DNA from: Euryarchaeota archaeon UBA173
Lineage (GTDB): Archaea; Thermoplasmatota; Poseidoniia; Poseidoniales; Thalassarchaeaceae
Length of the DNA: 7,209 nucleotides
Reading direction: 5' to 3'
Assembly: GCA_002498925.1 (NCBI GenBank)
Contig: DAJH01000022.1
Span: forward strand, 1-7,209
Shown here one piece after another: positions 1 to 5,972 of the stretch. The notes below the pieces were generated by a model. The model ran no database searches and was not told where the DNA came from. It was given only the letters and a program-made list of their open reading frames with translations. Positions within the stretch are counted from its first letter, which is position 1. Each line of letters opens with the position of its first letter. Position numbers and translations under genes: made by a program.

Positions 1-299
1 GTATCCTGTGGGATTTCCACAGTACCCCCGACAACTACTGGAGCGGGAGTTTCTGTTTCTTCTTCAATTGGTTCTTCTGTCTTCGCAGAAGTTTTCGGAA
101 TTGGCGGGCTTCCCGTGAATATCAGAAGTGAGGCGAGTGCCAGAAGGACCGTTGCTCCTGCAATCCTAGGCGGCAAATCCACCTCCCCCTGGAACATTAG
201 GAAGAGTCCAGTACCCACTATTAGGGCGGCCCAATTTACTGTGCGGGTTAGCGACGCCACGTTATCTCCGAGCCTTGAGAGGAGGGGGTGAGACTTCAC
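1..299 (-). CDS. Unidentified two-helix membrane protein with acidic linker (3' end outside window)
   Basis: I do not recognise this gene. The minus strand is open from a GTG at 299 to the window edge, giving 99 complete codons. The GTG overlaps the stop of the upstream diphosphatase gene as GTGA (299-296), which suggests translational coupling and decides the start; an in-frame TAA lies shortly upstream and no in-frame ATG lies between. A second in-frame GTG about 13 codons later is a weaker alternative. The product starts with a short basic segment (MKSHPLLSRLGDN). Two hydrophobic helices follow, at about residues 21-37 and 46-63, joined by a very short loop (QGEVDLPPR), so it looks like a hairpin in the membrane. 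After that comes a Glu/Pro/Thr-rich linker (about 65-88, containing PIEEETETPAP) that probably leads to a further domain beyond base 1. Position suggests co-expression with Bud32 and the diphosphatase, but nothing here shows a function. Confidence 0.7.
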   Translation of the reverse strand, partial: MKSHPLLSRLGDNVASLTRTVNWAALIVGTGLFLMFQGEVDLPPRIAGATVLLALASLLIFTGSPPIPKTSAKTEEPIEEETETPAPVVVGGTVEIPQD

Positions 300-889
300 A
301 TTGACGGGGGCGCTAGAAATTGTATCAGCTTATTCAGAGCTTCTCCCCTGTGCGAGATTGATGACTTCTCAACTGTCGACATCTCCGCAGATGTTCGTCC
401 ATCCGAGGATGATGGAACAAATATTGGATCGTATCCAAAGCCACCTCTACCCCTCTTCTCATGAGCTATTGTTCCCCTGCACACGCCTCTGAAGATATTT
501 GTATGGCCAAGATGGTGGAAAGCCACTACCGCTCTGAACTCGGCGGATCTATTCCCATCTCCTTCCATGATCTTCAAGATGCCGTCCAAACCTAACTTGC
601 CCTCGACATATGACGAGTAGGGCCCTGGGAAGCCACCTAATGAGTCGATGAAAAGGCCGGCATCCTCGACAATGATGGCGGTCTCTTCATCGGGGTCCCC
701 TTCGAGCATCATTAGGGCCTGTTCCATCTTCGAAATCGTGACCTCCTCTATCCCATCGGATTGTGGTTCGGAGAATTCTGGTGCTTCGCCGTTATCGAGG
801 AATTGTTCCACGGTGTGGCCCAGTGGGGCAAATATCTCACTTGCCTCGAGGACCTTTCCCTTGTTGCTAGTTACAAAAACTATTTTCAT
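296..889 (-). CDS. rdgB: XTP/dITP diphosphatase (RdgB/HAM1 family)
   Basis: This is a cytoplasmic enzyme that hydrolyses non-canonical purine nucleoside triphosphates (XTP, ITP, dITP) to the monophosphate and pyrophosphate, keeping deaminated bases out of RNA and DNA. The 197-residue product has the normal family length and all main motifs: the N-terminal TSNKGK (7-12) that contacts the triphosphate, the acidic EDAGL (75-79, Asp76 being the usual metal or catalytic residue), GGFPGPYS (85-92), the substrate loop GRGGFGYDPIFVP (147-159) and the C-terminal SHRG (179-182). I start it at ATG 889, where the family's usual beginning (MKIVFVTSNKGK) lies. The frame stays open 36 codons further upstream, but that would run into the 3' end of bud32. 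The chosen ATG lies 4 bp after the bud32 stop, with a purine-rich GGGTAGGGAA just before it. Bud32 next to HAM1 is a known euryarchaeal arrangement, so co-transcription is likely. No unusual residues were seen. Confidence 0.95.
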   Translation of the reverse strand: MKIVFVTSNKGKVLEASEIFAPLGHTVEQFLDNGEAPEFSEPQSDGIEEVTISKMEQALMMLEGDPDEETAIIVEDAGLFIDSLGGFPGPYSSYVEGKLGLDGILKIMEGDGNRSAEFRAVVAFHHLGHTNIFRGVCRGTIAHEKRGRGGFGYDPIFVPSSSDGRTSAEMSTVEKSSISHRGEALNKLIQFLAPPSM

Positions 890-893
890 TTCC

Positions 894-1559
894 CTACCCC
901 AAATATCTAACCCTATTTCGGATTTCGTCGAATCGTAGAGTGACGTCGCCGGAGTCGGGAACATCGGGGACGCTAGTGCTGAATGAGATATACCCACTCA
1001 CAACTTTCTCAATCGCCCCGGGATATTCTGAATGACTGGCCGTGAGGCATTCATTCAGAACTTGTAGATCCTGGCCCAAATTCTCAAGTTCTGGTGAAAT
1101 TTTCGCCAAGCCGAAGTCAATCAGGAAAATCTCACCACTGGGGTCTATCATGATGTTGTGCGTGGTGAGATCGCCGTGTGAAACACCATTCTCGTGCAAT
1201 CTACGAATGATTCCTCCCACTCTAGACAAAGCGTCTTCTCCCAGATTTCCATTCGCCATTACTTCGAATAATGGGAGCCCTTCTATTTCGGAGATAATGA
1301 TCAGGGAATCTTGATGATCGACATAGAACAAGGATGGGGATGGGAAGTTTCTCTTCTGTAATCGGGAAAGTGCCCTCGCCTCGACAGCCATTCTGCTCTT
1401 AGTTAGCCTATTATCCAAATCTGGGTTCCTGTAGCCCTTGGGCTTGCGTAGCTTTAGCATGGCTGGTTTACCAAGCCACTCCCCCCTGGAGACTGTCGCC
1501 TCAGCCCCCTCGTGTACCTTCGTTTCGAAGGACCAAGGCCTGTACGGCACTCCGGACAT
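894..1559 (-). CDS. bud32: Bud32, KEOPS-complex atypical protein kinase/ATPase
   Basis: Bud32 is the small kinase-like ATPase of the KEOPS complex, which with Kae1 makes the t6A modification at position 37 of ANN-decoding tRNAs. Numbered from ATG 1559 (221 aa), the Bud32 signatures are GAEA (18-21), a shortened glycine-rich loop; MLKLRKPKGYRNPDLD (34-49) with the ATP-binding Lys36; a helix with Glu60; the catalytic loop HGDLTTHN (128-135) with Asp130 and Asn135; and the metal-binding DFGLA (148-152). The C terminus ends in a basic RNRVRYLG. The protein is complete and is not fused to Kae1, unlike the Kae1-Bud32 fusion found in many euryarchaea; Kae1 is not in this window. The start is uncertain: in-frame ATGs at 1577 and 1598 would add 6 or 13 residues, and none of the three has a clear Shine-Dalgarno site. 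I prefer 1559 because archaeal Bud32 usually begins shortly before GAEA. Confidence 0.94.
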   Translation of the reverse strand: MSGVPYRPWSFETKVHEGAEATVSRGEWLGKPAMLKLRKPKGYRNPDLDNRLTKSRMAVEARALSRLQKRNFPSPSLFYVDHQDSLIIISEIEGLPLFEVMANGNLGEDALSRVGGIIRRLHENGVSHGDLTTHNIMIDPSGEIFLIDFGLAKISPELENLGQDLQVLNECLTASHSEYPGAIEKVVSGYISFSTSVPDVPDSGDVTLRFDEIRNRVRYLG

Positions 1560-1610
1560 GATGCTGGGAGGCCGCATACCTTGAAAGCGGTTGCACATGA
1601 CGCAAAATCG
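1560..1610. promoter_or_regulatory. Divergent intergenic region between bud32 and nadA
   Basis: About 50 bp separate the chosen starts of two divergent genes, so both promoters must lie here or inside the neighbouring 5' ends. Neither start has a Shine-Dalgarno sequence, which fits leaderless or near-leaderless transcripts. Counting about 25-30 bp back from the nadA ATG falls on TTGAAAGC (1581-1588), a weak TATA-like candidate. I see no convincing TATA box for bud32. The role is inferred from position only. Confidence 0.3.
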
Positions 1611-2687
1611 ATGGGACTGCCTCTGCCGGCTATACCTCTCCCGCGCTCTGAAGCGGATTCTTCGAGATACACGGATGAGGAAATACTGGCCGAAGCGAGG
1701 CGTTTACAGGAGGCCATACAGCAAAATCAGAGATGGCCGATAAGTGCCTGTCTCAGCATTGCCCCCTTGACATTAGAAATAAACCGGCTGAAAAAGGAAA
1801 ATGACGTGTTTCTGATTGCTCATACCTACCAGACTCCCGATATAATCTACGGTGTTGCCGATGAGGTCGCTGACTCATATACGCTCTCTAAAGCAGCTCG
1901 TGATGCCCCGCAGCAAACCATATTGTTCTCTAGTGTCAGATTCATGGCTGAGACTGCGAAAATTGTCAGTCCTGATAAAACTGTAATCCACCCATCCCCA
2001 GAGGCTGGATGCAGCCTTTCAGATGGAATCACAGCACAGGACGTAAGGGATCTAAGGGAACAATATCCAGGAGTGCCGGTGGCTTGCTACATCAACACGA
2101 CTGCGGCTGTGAAAGCCGAGTGCGATGTTAGTGTGACCAGTAGCAATTATCTTCGAATATGCGAGAGACTTCCCGGAGAACGTCTGATATTCGTTCCAGA
2201 CAGGTTCATGGGAGCCCACCTACAGAAGGCCCTTGAAGGCAAGAAAGAAGTCATTGTTTTCGACGGCGAGTGTGAAGTTCATGCTGTATTCACCGGAGAT
2301 AAAGTGAGAAAATGGAAGAAGGAGATTGGGAGTGAGCTTTCAGTACTGGCCCATCCTGAATGCGGTGCTGATGTCCTTGAGGAGGCCGATTATGTCGGGT
2401 CCTCTGAGAAGCTGATTCAAGAGGCCCTTAGGCTTGGTTCAGAGAATCGTCCGGATGTAATGCTAATCACTGAGTGCGGGACTGCGGAACGGGTTTTGGC
2501 GGAGTCGGATAATGAGTTGAACCTGTATGGTGCCTGTGTAATGTGCAGGCACATGAAAGCAACTCAATTGGAGGACATACTGCAGGCTCTGAGAAACCCC
2601 AGGGAGGACCAAATAATAGAGATAGAGCCAGAAATTATTGAGCTTGCACAGCGGAATCTGGATGAGATGTTTAGGCTAGCTGAATAG
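1611..2687 (+). CDS. nadA: Quinolinate synthase NadA ([4Fe-4S] enzyme)
   Basis: NadA condenses iminoaspartate with dihydroxyacetone phosphate to quinolinate in de novo NAD synthesis. The product is 358 aa. Three cysteines match the family's [4Fe-4S] ligands in spacing and context: Cys134 (AGCSLSDG), Cys221 (GECEVH) and Cys312 (VMCRHMK). Other family motifs are AHTYQ (70-74, with the active-site His and Tyr), ADSYTLSKAA (87-96, commonly GDS), CYINTTAAVKAECD (159-172), TSSN (176-179) and HPECG (248-252). The N terminus is about 50 residues longer than in short thermophile forms, close to the long bacterial type. I start it at ATG 1611: the frame stays open back to 1512, but that stretch lies antisense to bud32 and looks non-coding. 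NadB and NadC are not nearby, so the gene appears to be transcribed alone. It ends directly against the stop of the convergent gene. Confidence 0.96.
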   Translation: MGLPLPAIPLPRSEADSSRYTDEEILAEARRLQEAIQQNQRWPISACLSIAPLTLEINRLKKENDVFLIAHTYQTPDIIYGVADEVADSYTLSKAARDAPQQTILFSSVRFMAETAKIVSPDKTVIHPSPEAGCSLSDGITAQDVRDLREQYPGVPVACYINTTAAVKAECDVSVTSSNYLRICERLPGERLIFVPDRFMGAHLQKALEGKKEVIVFDGECEVHAVFTGDKVRKWKKEIGSELSVLAHPECGADVLEEADYVGSSEKLIQEALRLGSENRPDVMLITECGTAERVLAESDNELNLYGACVMCRHMKATQLEDILQALRNPREDQIIEIEPEIIELAQRNLDEMFRLAE

Positions 2688-4799
2688 CTATTTCTTTTTC
2701 TTCTTCTCTGACTGATTCTGGCTTGCCCAAATGAAGAGCAAGGGGATCAGCAAGACTGTGGAAGCTTGTAGAAGTACTGAGGAGTATGGTTCGAAGGTTT
2801 CCTCTAAGTCATGCCAATTAAGCTCGGATAATCCCTCGGAGTCAGTAACGATCCAACCTATTCCACCAATCAGGATCTGTGGGCTGGAGTGGCTCCTGTC
2901 CTCATCGAAAGAAATCTGTCTAGTTTGATTGGCTGAAATTTCATACAGGTATACTTGATTTGTTTCCGCCCCCTGACCAGAGTTCCCCGATGGGTCGAAT
3001 CTGGGTATTTGCAGGAAGGCGACGTATCCATGGTCCACACTCGGTGAGGATGACTCCCATATTGGGGTTGAGAGTAGTATCTGCTCCCCAGAGGCAATGT
3101 CTACGAAAACTGTCCTATTTACGGGCCCTACATCGACTACGGCGACTATTGACCCGCTTCCAATGGCGATATCGACCACTGAAGCTCCCTCATAAACCAC
3201 CGAGGAGCCCGATGATTCTGAGAGGAACTCGTCATCTGATTCGCTGGCCAACACATCCAATGAAATTGTCTGAATTGATAGTGGGTTAGATAGGGATGAA
3301 ACCGAAATGGCAGGAGTTGTTGCGTTGGAAACGTCCCACGCAATGATATTTCCAGAAACTTCCACATTGCTGGAGAATTGTTCGATTTGACTCAGCTCTG
3401 CAGTTTCCTGATTAATGTCGAGCATGATAGCCGAACCATTGGCCACTATGACTACCAAAGGCTCACCGAATCCATCCAGTCCTATGTCACATGTTAGTAT
3501 GGGAAGTTCCTCGCTTCTAGTGAAAACAGGATTGAAAGGATACTGTGAGTCACTTTCCAAATCATAGAAGTCCAACCTATGGTCATCGAACAGAACTAGG
3601 TACGACCCAGATATTTCCACGTTTGGCGACCTATCCCAAGTTTCCCCCCCCAATTGATGGCTAATCTCGTCACTAGCATTCCAGGCAGTAATCTGTACGT
3701 CATCAATTCCATCTAATATCGGATCTTCTTCAACCCCGACTAGCCAACCATCCGATCCTGCTGCTGACTTTGGCCACTCGACCCCTTCGACGGGGAAGTC
3801 CTGATGTGTAGCATCCCAGAGTAGGACAGTTCCTGTTGAAGTCATCAGTAACGCTATGAAAAGGCTGGTCTGTTTCTTACTTGGCTCTTTGAACGGTCTG
3901 ATAAAATCTCTAATATCGGAAGTAAGATTTTTCATAAATCTAGAGGGGTCATCGAGGAGGCGGGCTAGTCTCCTAGTGAAAATTCTCTCATCTGCAACCT
4001 TCCAAATGCTAGTATGGGTTCTGTCAGTTACCTCGACAGCGAGAATCGCTACTATCATCCCCCCCACTATATCGACAATCCAGTGGATTCCAAGATAGAC
4101 TATCGAGAAAGCGGTGAAGGCGATGAAAGCGAATAGAATGGTTCGATACTTGTTCCAACGGCCATCCTCATCCCATCTGCCCATTGTTAGCCATATGGCC
4201 AAAGGTAGGCCAATGTGGAGGCTCGGCATTCCATTTGTGAAGGGGTCTATCCTAGTGAACCAGTTGTGAATCTCCGGTGTTAGATCGTAAGCTATTGTTT
4301 CCATTGCTGGGATATGGTCACCTGTGACCCTTACATTGAAGAAAAGGTAGAATGGAATGGCGAGGATGTAGACCCAGAACATAGACAGGGACACTCTATC
4401 TGCCATATGCCTATCATCAAAGTAGATGGGGTAGAGGAACGAGGCAAAAGTCGCAGTCATGAAACCCATGACATAGAAGTGTGTCAGTGTGAAGTCAAGT
4501 AATGGGCTCCTGAAGGCTTCCTGAACCCAGAGAACTATGTCCCCCTCTACTGCATAGACATAGGGAGTCATGTCTAGTTGAGTATTAGCCATCAAAACTC
4601 TATCGAGGCCATCAAGGAGGTCCTTCCAGAGGTATACTGAGAATACTACGAACATGTGTGCCCAGTATCTCCTGAACATATCTACGAAGCCCTCTGCGCT
4701 CACTTTGGCATAGGGTGGTTTGAACAGTGGCATCATCGCTATACTGAGTAGTATCGCCCCTGTAATCCAGGTGATGTAGATGCCACTGCCTACTGCCAT
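2688..4799 (-). CDS. PAP2-family membrane phosphatase/phosphotransferase fused to an extracytoplasmic beta-propeller-like domain
   Basis: From ATG 4799 the product is 703 aa; a TTG two codons upstream (4805) is an alternative. The N-terminal half (about 1-260) is a multi-helix membrane domain of the PAP2_3 / inositol-phosphorylceramide-synthase-like type. It contains DPFTNGMPSLHIG (185-197) with catalytic His195, and YLGIHWIVDIVGG (235-247) with His239 and Asp243. Family members remove or transfer phosphate groups on lipids; the substrate cannot be read from the sequence. The classical first PAP2 motif (KX6RP) is absent, as is usual in this subgroup. A basic stretch (about 260-310) precedes another helix (about 311-328). 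Next come about 340 residues rich in Ser, Asp and beta-prone segments, with four imperfect copies of a [W/F]xxSPxVxxSGxxVxW-like unit (near 388, 475, 581 and 636), resembling TolB/DYW-type propeller blades. Several NxS/T sequons occur here. A final helix (about 674-692) and a five-lysine tail close the protein. It may share a transcript with the ATPase 62 bp upstream. Confidence 0.88.
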   Translation of the reverse strand: MAVGSGIYITWITGAILLSIAMMPLFKPPYAKVSAEGFVDMFRRYWAHMFVVFSVYLWKDLLDGLDRVLMANTQLDMTPYVYAVEGDIVLWVQEAFRSPLLDFTLTHFYVMGFMTATFASFLYPIYFDDRHMADRVSLSMFWVYILAIPFYLFFNVRVTGDHIPAMETIAYDLTPEIHNWFTRIDPFTNGMPSLHIGLPLAIWLTMGRWDEDGRWNKYRTILFAFIAFTAFSIVYLGIHWIVDIVGGMIVAILAVEVTDRTHTSIWKVADERIFTRRLARLLDDPSRFMKNLTSDIRDFIRPFKEPSKKQTSLFIALLMTSTGTVLLWDATHQDFPVEGVEWPKSAAGSDGWLVGVEEDPILDGIDDVQITAWNASDEISHQLGGETWDRSPNVEISGSYLVLFDDHRLDFYDLESDSQYPFNPVFTRSEELPILTCDIGLDGFGEPLVVIVANGSAIMLDINQETAELSQIEQFSSNVEVSGNIIAWDVSNATTPAISVSSLSNPLSIQTISLDVLASESDDEFLSESSGSSVVYEGASVVDIAIGSGSIVAVVDVGPVNRTVFVDIASGEQILLSTPIWESSSPSVDHGYVAFLQIPRFDPSGNSGQGAETNQVYLYEISANQTRQISFDEDRSHSSPQILIGGIGWIVTDSEGLSELNWHDLEETFEPYSSVLLQASTVLLIPLLFIWASQNQSEKKKKK
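2691..2708 (+). terminator. T-rich tract, likely archaeal-type terminator for nadA
   Basis: Three bases after the nadA stop the plus strand becomes pyrimidine-only and T-rich: 13 T in 18 bases, with runs of three and five T. Archaeal RNA polymerase commonly terminates at such U-tracts without a hairpin, and none is seen here. On the opposite strand the same bases encode the terminal lysines of the convergent membrane protein. Confidence 0.5.
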
Positions 4800-4818
4800 T
4801 TCCAATATACCCGGGGAT

Positions 4819-4844
4819 AAGGGTCATCAATGAAGTCGACCCTT
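4819..4844. repeat. Perfect 7-bp inverted repeat in the gap before the PAP2-propeller gene
   Basis: AAGGGTC (4819-4825) and GACCCTT (4838-4844) are exact reverse complements separated by 12 bases. They lie in the 62-bp gap between the ATPase stop and the PAP2 gene start, ending about 20 bp before that start. In RNA this would be a 7-bp stem-loop with no following U-run, so an operator or leader hairpin is likelier than a terminator. A short T-run (T5, 4857-4861, minus strand) directly after the ATPase stop could weakly terminate transcription. The function is unknown. Confidence 0.4.
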
Positions 4845-4861
4845 GTTAGATATTCGAAAAA

Positions 4862-5866
4862 TCAGGTTATCTTGATATCTGGAGATGTGCTATTACTCAG
4901 TTGTCCTAGAATCTCTTCAACTACCGAATCGAATGCTGTAGCGGTGTCTCCTTCGGGGTCGGCGACTATTCTATGGACTCCATCGTCCCCTCCCCTTACC
5001 ACTCCTGGGTCGAAAGGTAATGCACCCAAAAACGGGACCTCGAGATCGATCGCTGATGACTCCCCCCCACCTGATTTGAAGAGGTCTAGCTTGGTTTCCC
5101 AATTCCCATCGTCGGATACTTTGACATTCAAGGGGGCCCCATTCGGGCCGATTATTGAGATCTCAGAGCCAGCTGGAGCCGTTCCTGAAACTGTATATCC
5201 ACTCATATTCTCAACCACGCCCAATACTGGAACATTGATTGTCTTGGCGAAATTGATGGATTTCCTGCTATCCAGAAGTGCGACTTCTTGGGGGGTTGTG
5301 ACAATTACCACTCCATCTAAATTTGGCAAAGTCTGGCTAACAGTAAGTGGCTCATCACCGGTACCCGGAGGGAAGTCAATGACCAGTGCATCCAATTCAC
5401 CCCAAGCCACGTCTCCAATGAATTGTTGAATCGCCCCCAACTTTATCGGACCTCTCCAAATGACCGGCTTGTCTGGATCCTCAATGAGGAATGCCATCGA
5501 GATTACCTTGACGCCGTTCGGCCCTATGGCTGGGAATATCTGTCCATCCTCGATGTGGAGTTGGACATCTTCGAGGCCTAGCATCTTTGGTACGTTTGGC
5601 CCAGTTATGTCAATATCCATCAGGCCAACTTTCATGCCTCTTTTTGCGAGGGAGAGTGCCAAACCAGTGGCTACAGTTGTCTTGCCGACTCCCCCCTTAC
5701 CAGATAAAACCATGATTTTGTGCTTGATACTGTCCCCTATCTTCGACATTCTCATTTTTCTCTGCATCTGCTGATATGCCTGCTCCATCTGCGCCTTTTG
5801 GTCCGTCGATGCTTGGGATTGGCCGTCTTCCCCGGGAGGATGATGACTGACAGGTGAGTCCGCCAT
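4862..5866 (-). CDS. Mrp/NBP35 (ApbC)-family P-loop ATPase lacking the Fe-S cysteines
   Basis: Mrp/NBP35/ApbC proteins are cytoplasmic deviant-Walker P-loop ATPases that usually carry and transfer Fe-S clusters. The family is clear: GKGGVGKTT (56-64, deviant Walker A), DIDITGPNVPKMLG (84-97), WRGPIKLGAIQQFIGDVAWG (137-156), LVIDFPPGTGDEPLTVSQ (161-178), TTPQEVALLDSRKS (190-203), NMSGY (220-224), GGGE (266-269) and VPFLGALPFDPGVV (277-290). The CxxC that normally follows NMS(G/Y) and binds the bridging cluster is missing, and the whole 334-residue protein has no cysteine. In its place, residues 224-263 resemble part of an Ig-like fold (separate entry). The N-terminal 47 residues are hydrophilic and Gln-rich with no DUF59 domain. 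The start is ATG 5866; a second ATG at 5870 is out of frame. Classical Fe-S carrier activity is doubtful, so it could be a repurposed ATPase or a scaffold using other ligands. The gene is followed on the same strand by the PAP2 gene. Confidence 0.93.
   Translation of the reverse strand: MADSPVSHHPPGEDGQSQASTDQKAQMEQAYQQMQRKMRMSKIGDSIKHKIMVLSGKGGVGKTTVATGLALSLAKRGMKVGLMDIDITGPNVPKMLGLEDVQLHIEDGQIFPAIGPNGVKVISMAFLIEDPDKPVIWRGPIKLGAIQQFIGDVAWGELDALVIDFPPGTGDEPLTVSQTLPNLDGVVIVTTPQEVALLDSRKSINFAKTINVPVLGVVENMSGYTVSGTAPAGSEISIIGPNGAPLNVKVSDDGNWETKLDLFKSGGGESSAIDLEVPFLGALPFDPGVVRGGDDGVHRIVADPEGDTATAFDSVVEEILGQLSNSTSPDIKIT
5078..5197 (-). other. Ig-like segment replacing the CxxC loop of the Mrp-family ATPase
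   Basis: This stretch encodes residues 224-263 of the ATPase, between the conserved NMSGY and FKSGGGE. It contains VSGTAPAGSEISIIGPNG (226-243) and VSDDGNWETKL (250-260), the typical opening and closing pattern of bacterial-type Ig-like repeats (VSGTAPAGS...DGNW...L). An ordinary Mrp has only about ten residues with CPxC here. The reading frame is continuous and both flanks are canonical, so a frameshift cannot explain it. Only about half of a full Ig domain is present. The homology is judged by eye. Confidence 0.65.
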
Positions 5867-5972
5867 GCATCAGGGGCGTGTGATTGAATACTTCAACTCT
5901 ATTGGATGATATCCACCATCAAAATCAACTATATCGGTTGACTTCATTAAGGCCGGTACAGGTGTAGTTGTT
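5867..5972. promoter_or_regulatory. Divergent promoter region with three short palindromes (Mrp-type ATPase / arsC)
   Basis: These 106 bp lie between two divergent starts and are more AT-rich than the flanking genes. For the plus strand the best TATA candidate is CTATATCG (5929-5936), preceded by the purine-rich AAAATCAA. For the minus strand, GGATATCAT (5907-5915) is a candidate. Three inverted repeats overlap these elements: TTGAA-TAC-TTCAA (5884-5896), TGGAT-GAT-ATCCA (5903-5915) and TCAAC-N7-GTTGA (5925-5941, straddling the plus-strand TATA candidate). They could be operator sites, but each is short and no regulator is encoded nearby. Confidence 0.4.
5960..5964 (+). promoter_or_regulatory. 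Shine-Dalgarno-like AGGTG that fixes the arsC GTG start
   Basis: AGGTG lies 8 bases before the GTG at 5973 and matches the anti-Shine-Dalgarno end of archaeal 16S rRNA. No in-frame ATG precedes the conserved MKILFVC beginning, so this site supports GTG as the start. Confidence 0.5.

Noticed and set aside
890..997. N-terminal extension of the XTP/dITP diphosphatase (36 extra codons)
   Set aside because: It overlaps the 3' end of bud32 in another frame, and the family's conserved beginning is at ATG 889, 4 bp after the bud32 stop.
1512..1610. Upstream extension of nadA
   Set aside because: The 33 extra codons lie mostly antisense to the bud32 5' end and show no NadA similarity; ATG 1611 leaves a normal NadA length.
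1454..1717. Minus-strand open frame across the bud32/nadA junction
   Set aside because: It overlaps both conserved genes in other frames and has no recognisable protein character.
2960..3289. 109-codon plus-strand frame within the propeller-like domain
   Set aside because: Arg/Pro/Leu-rich composition typical of antisense reading; no start signal and no motif.
4830..5429. 199-codon plus-strand open frame opposite the Mrp-family ATPase
   Set aside because: It is low-complexity, Ser/Thr/Pro-rich and exactly antisense to strongly conserved Mrp motifs; a shadow frame.
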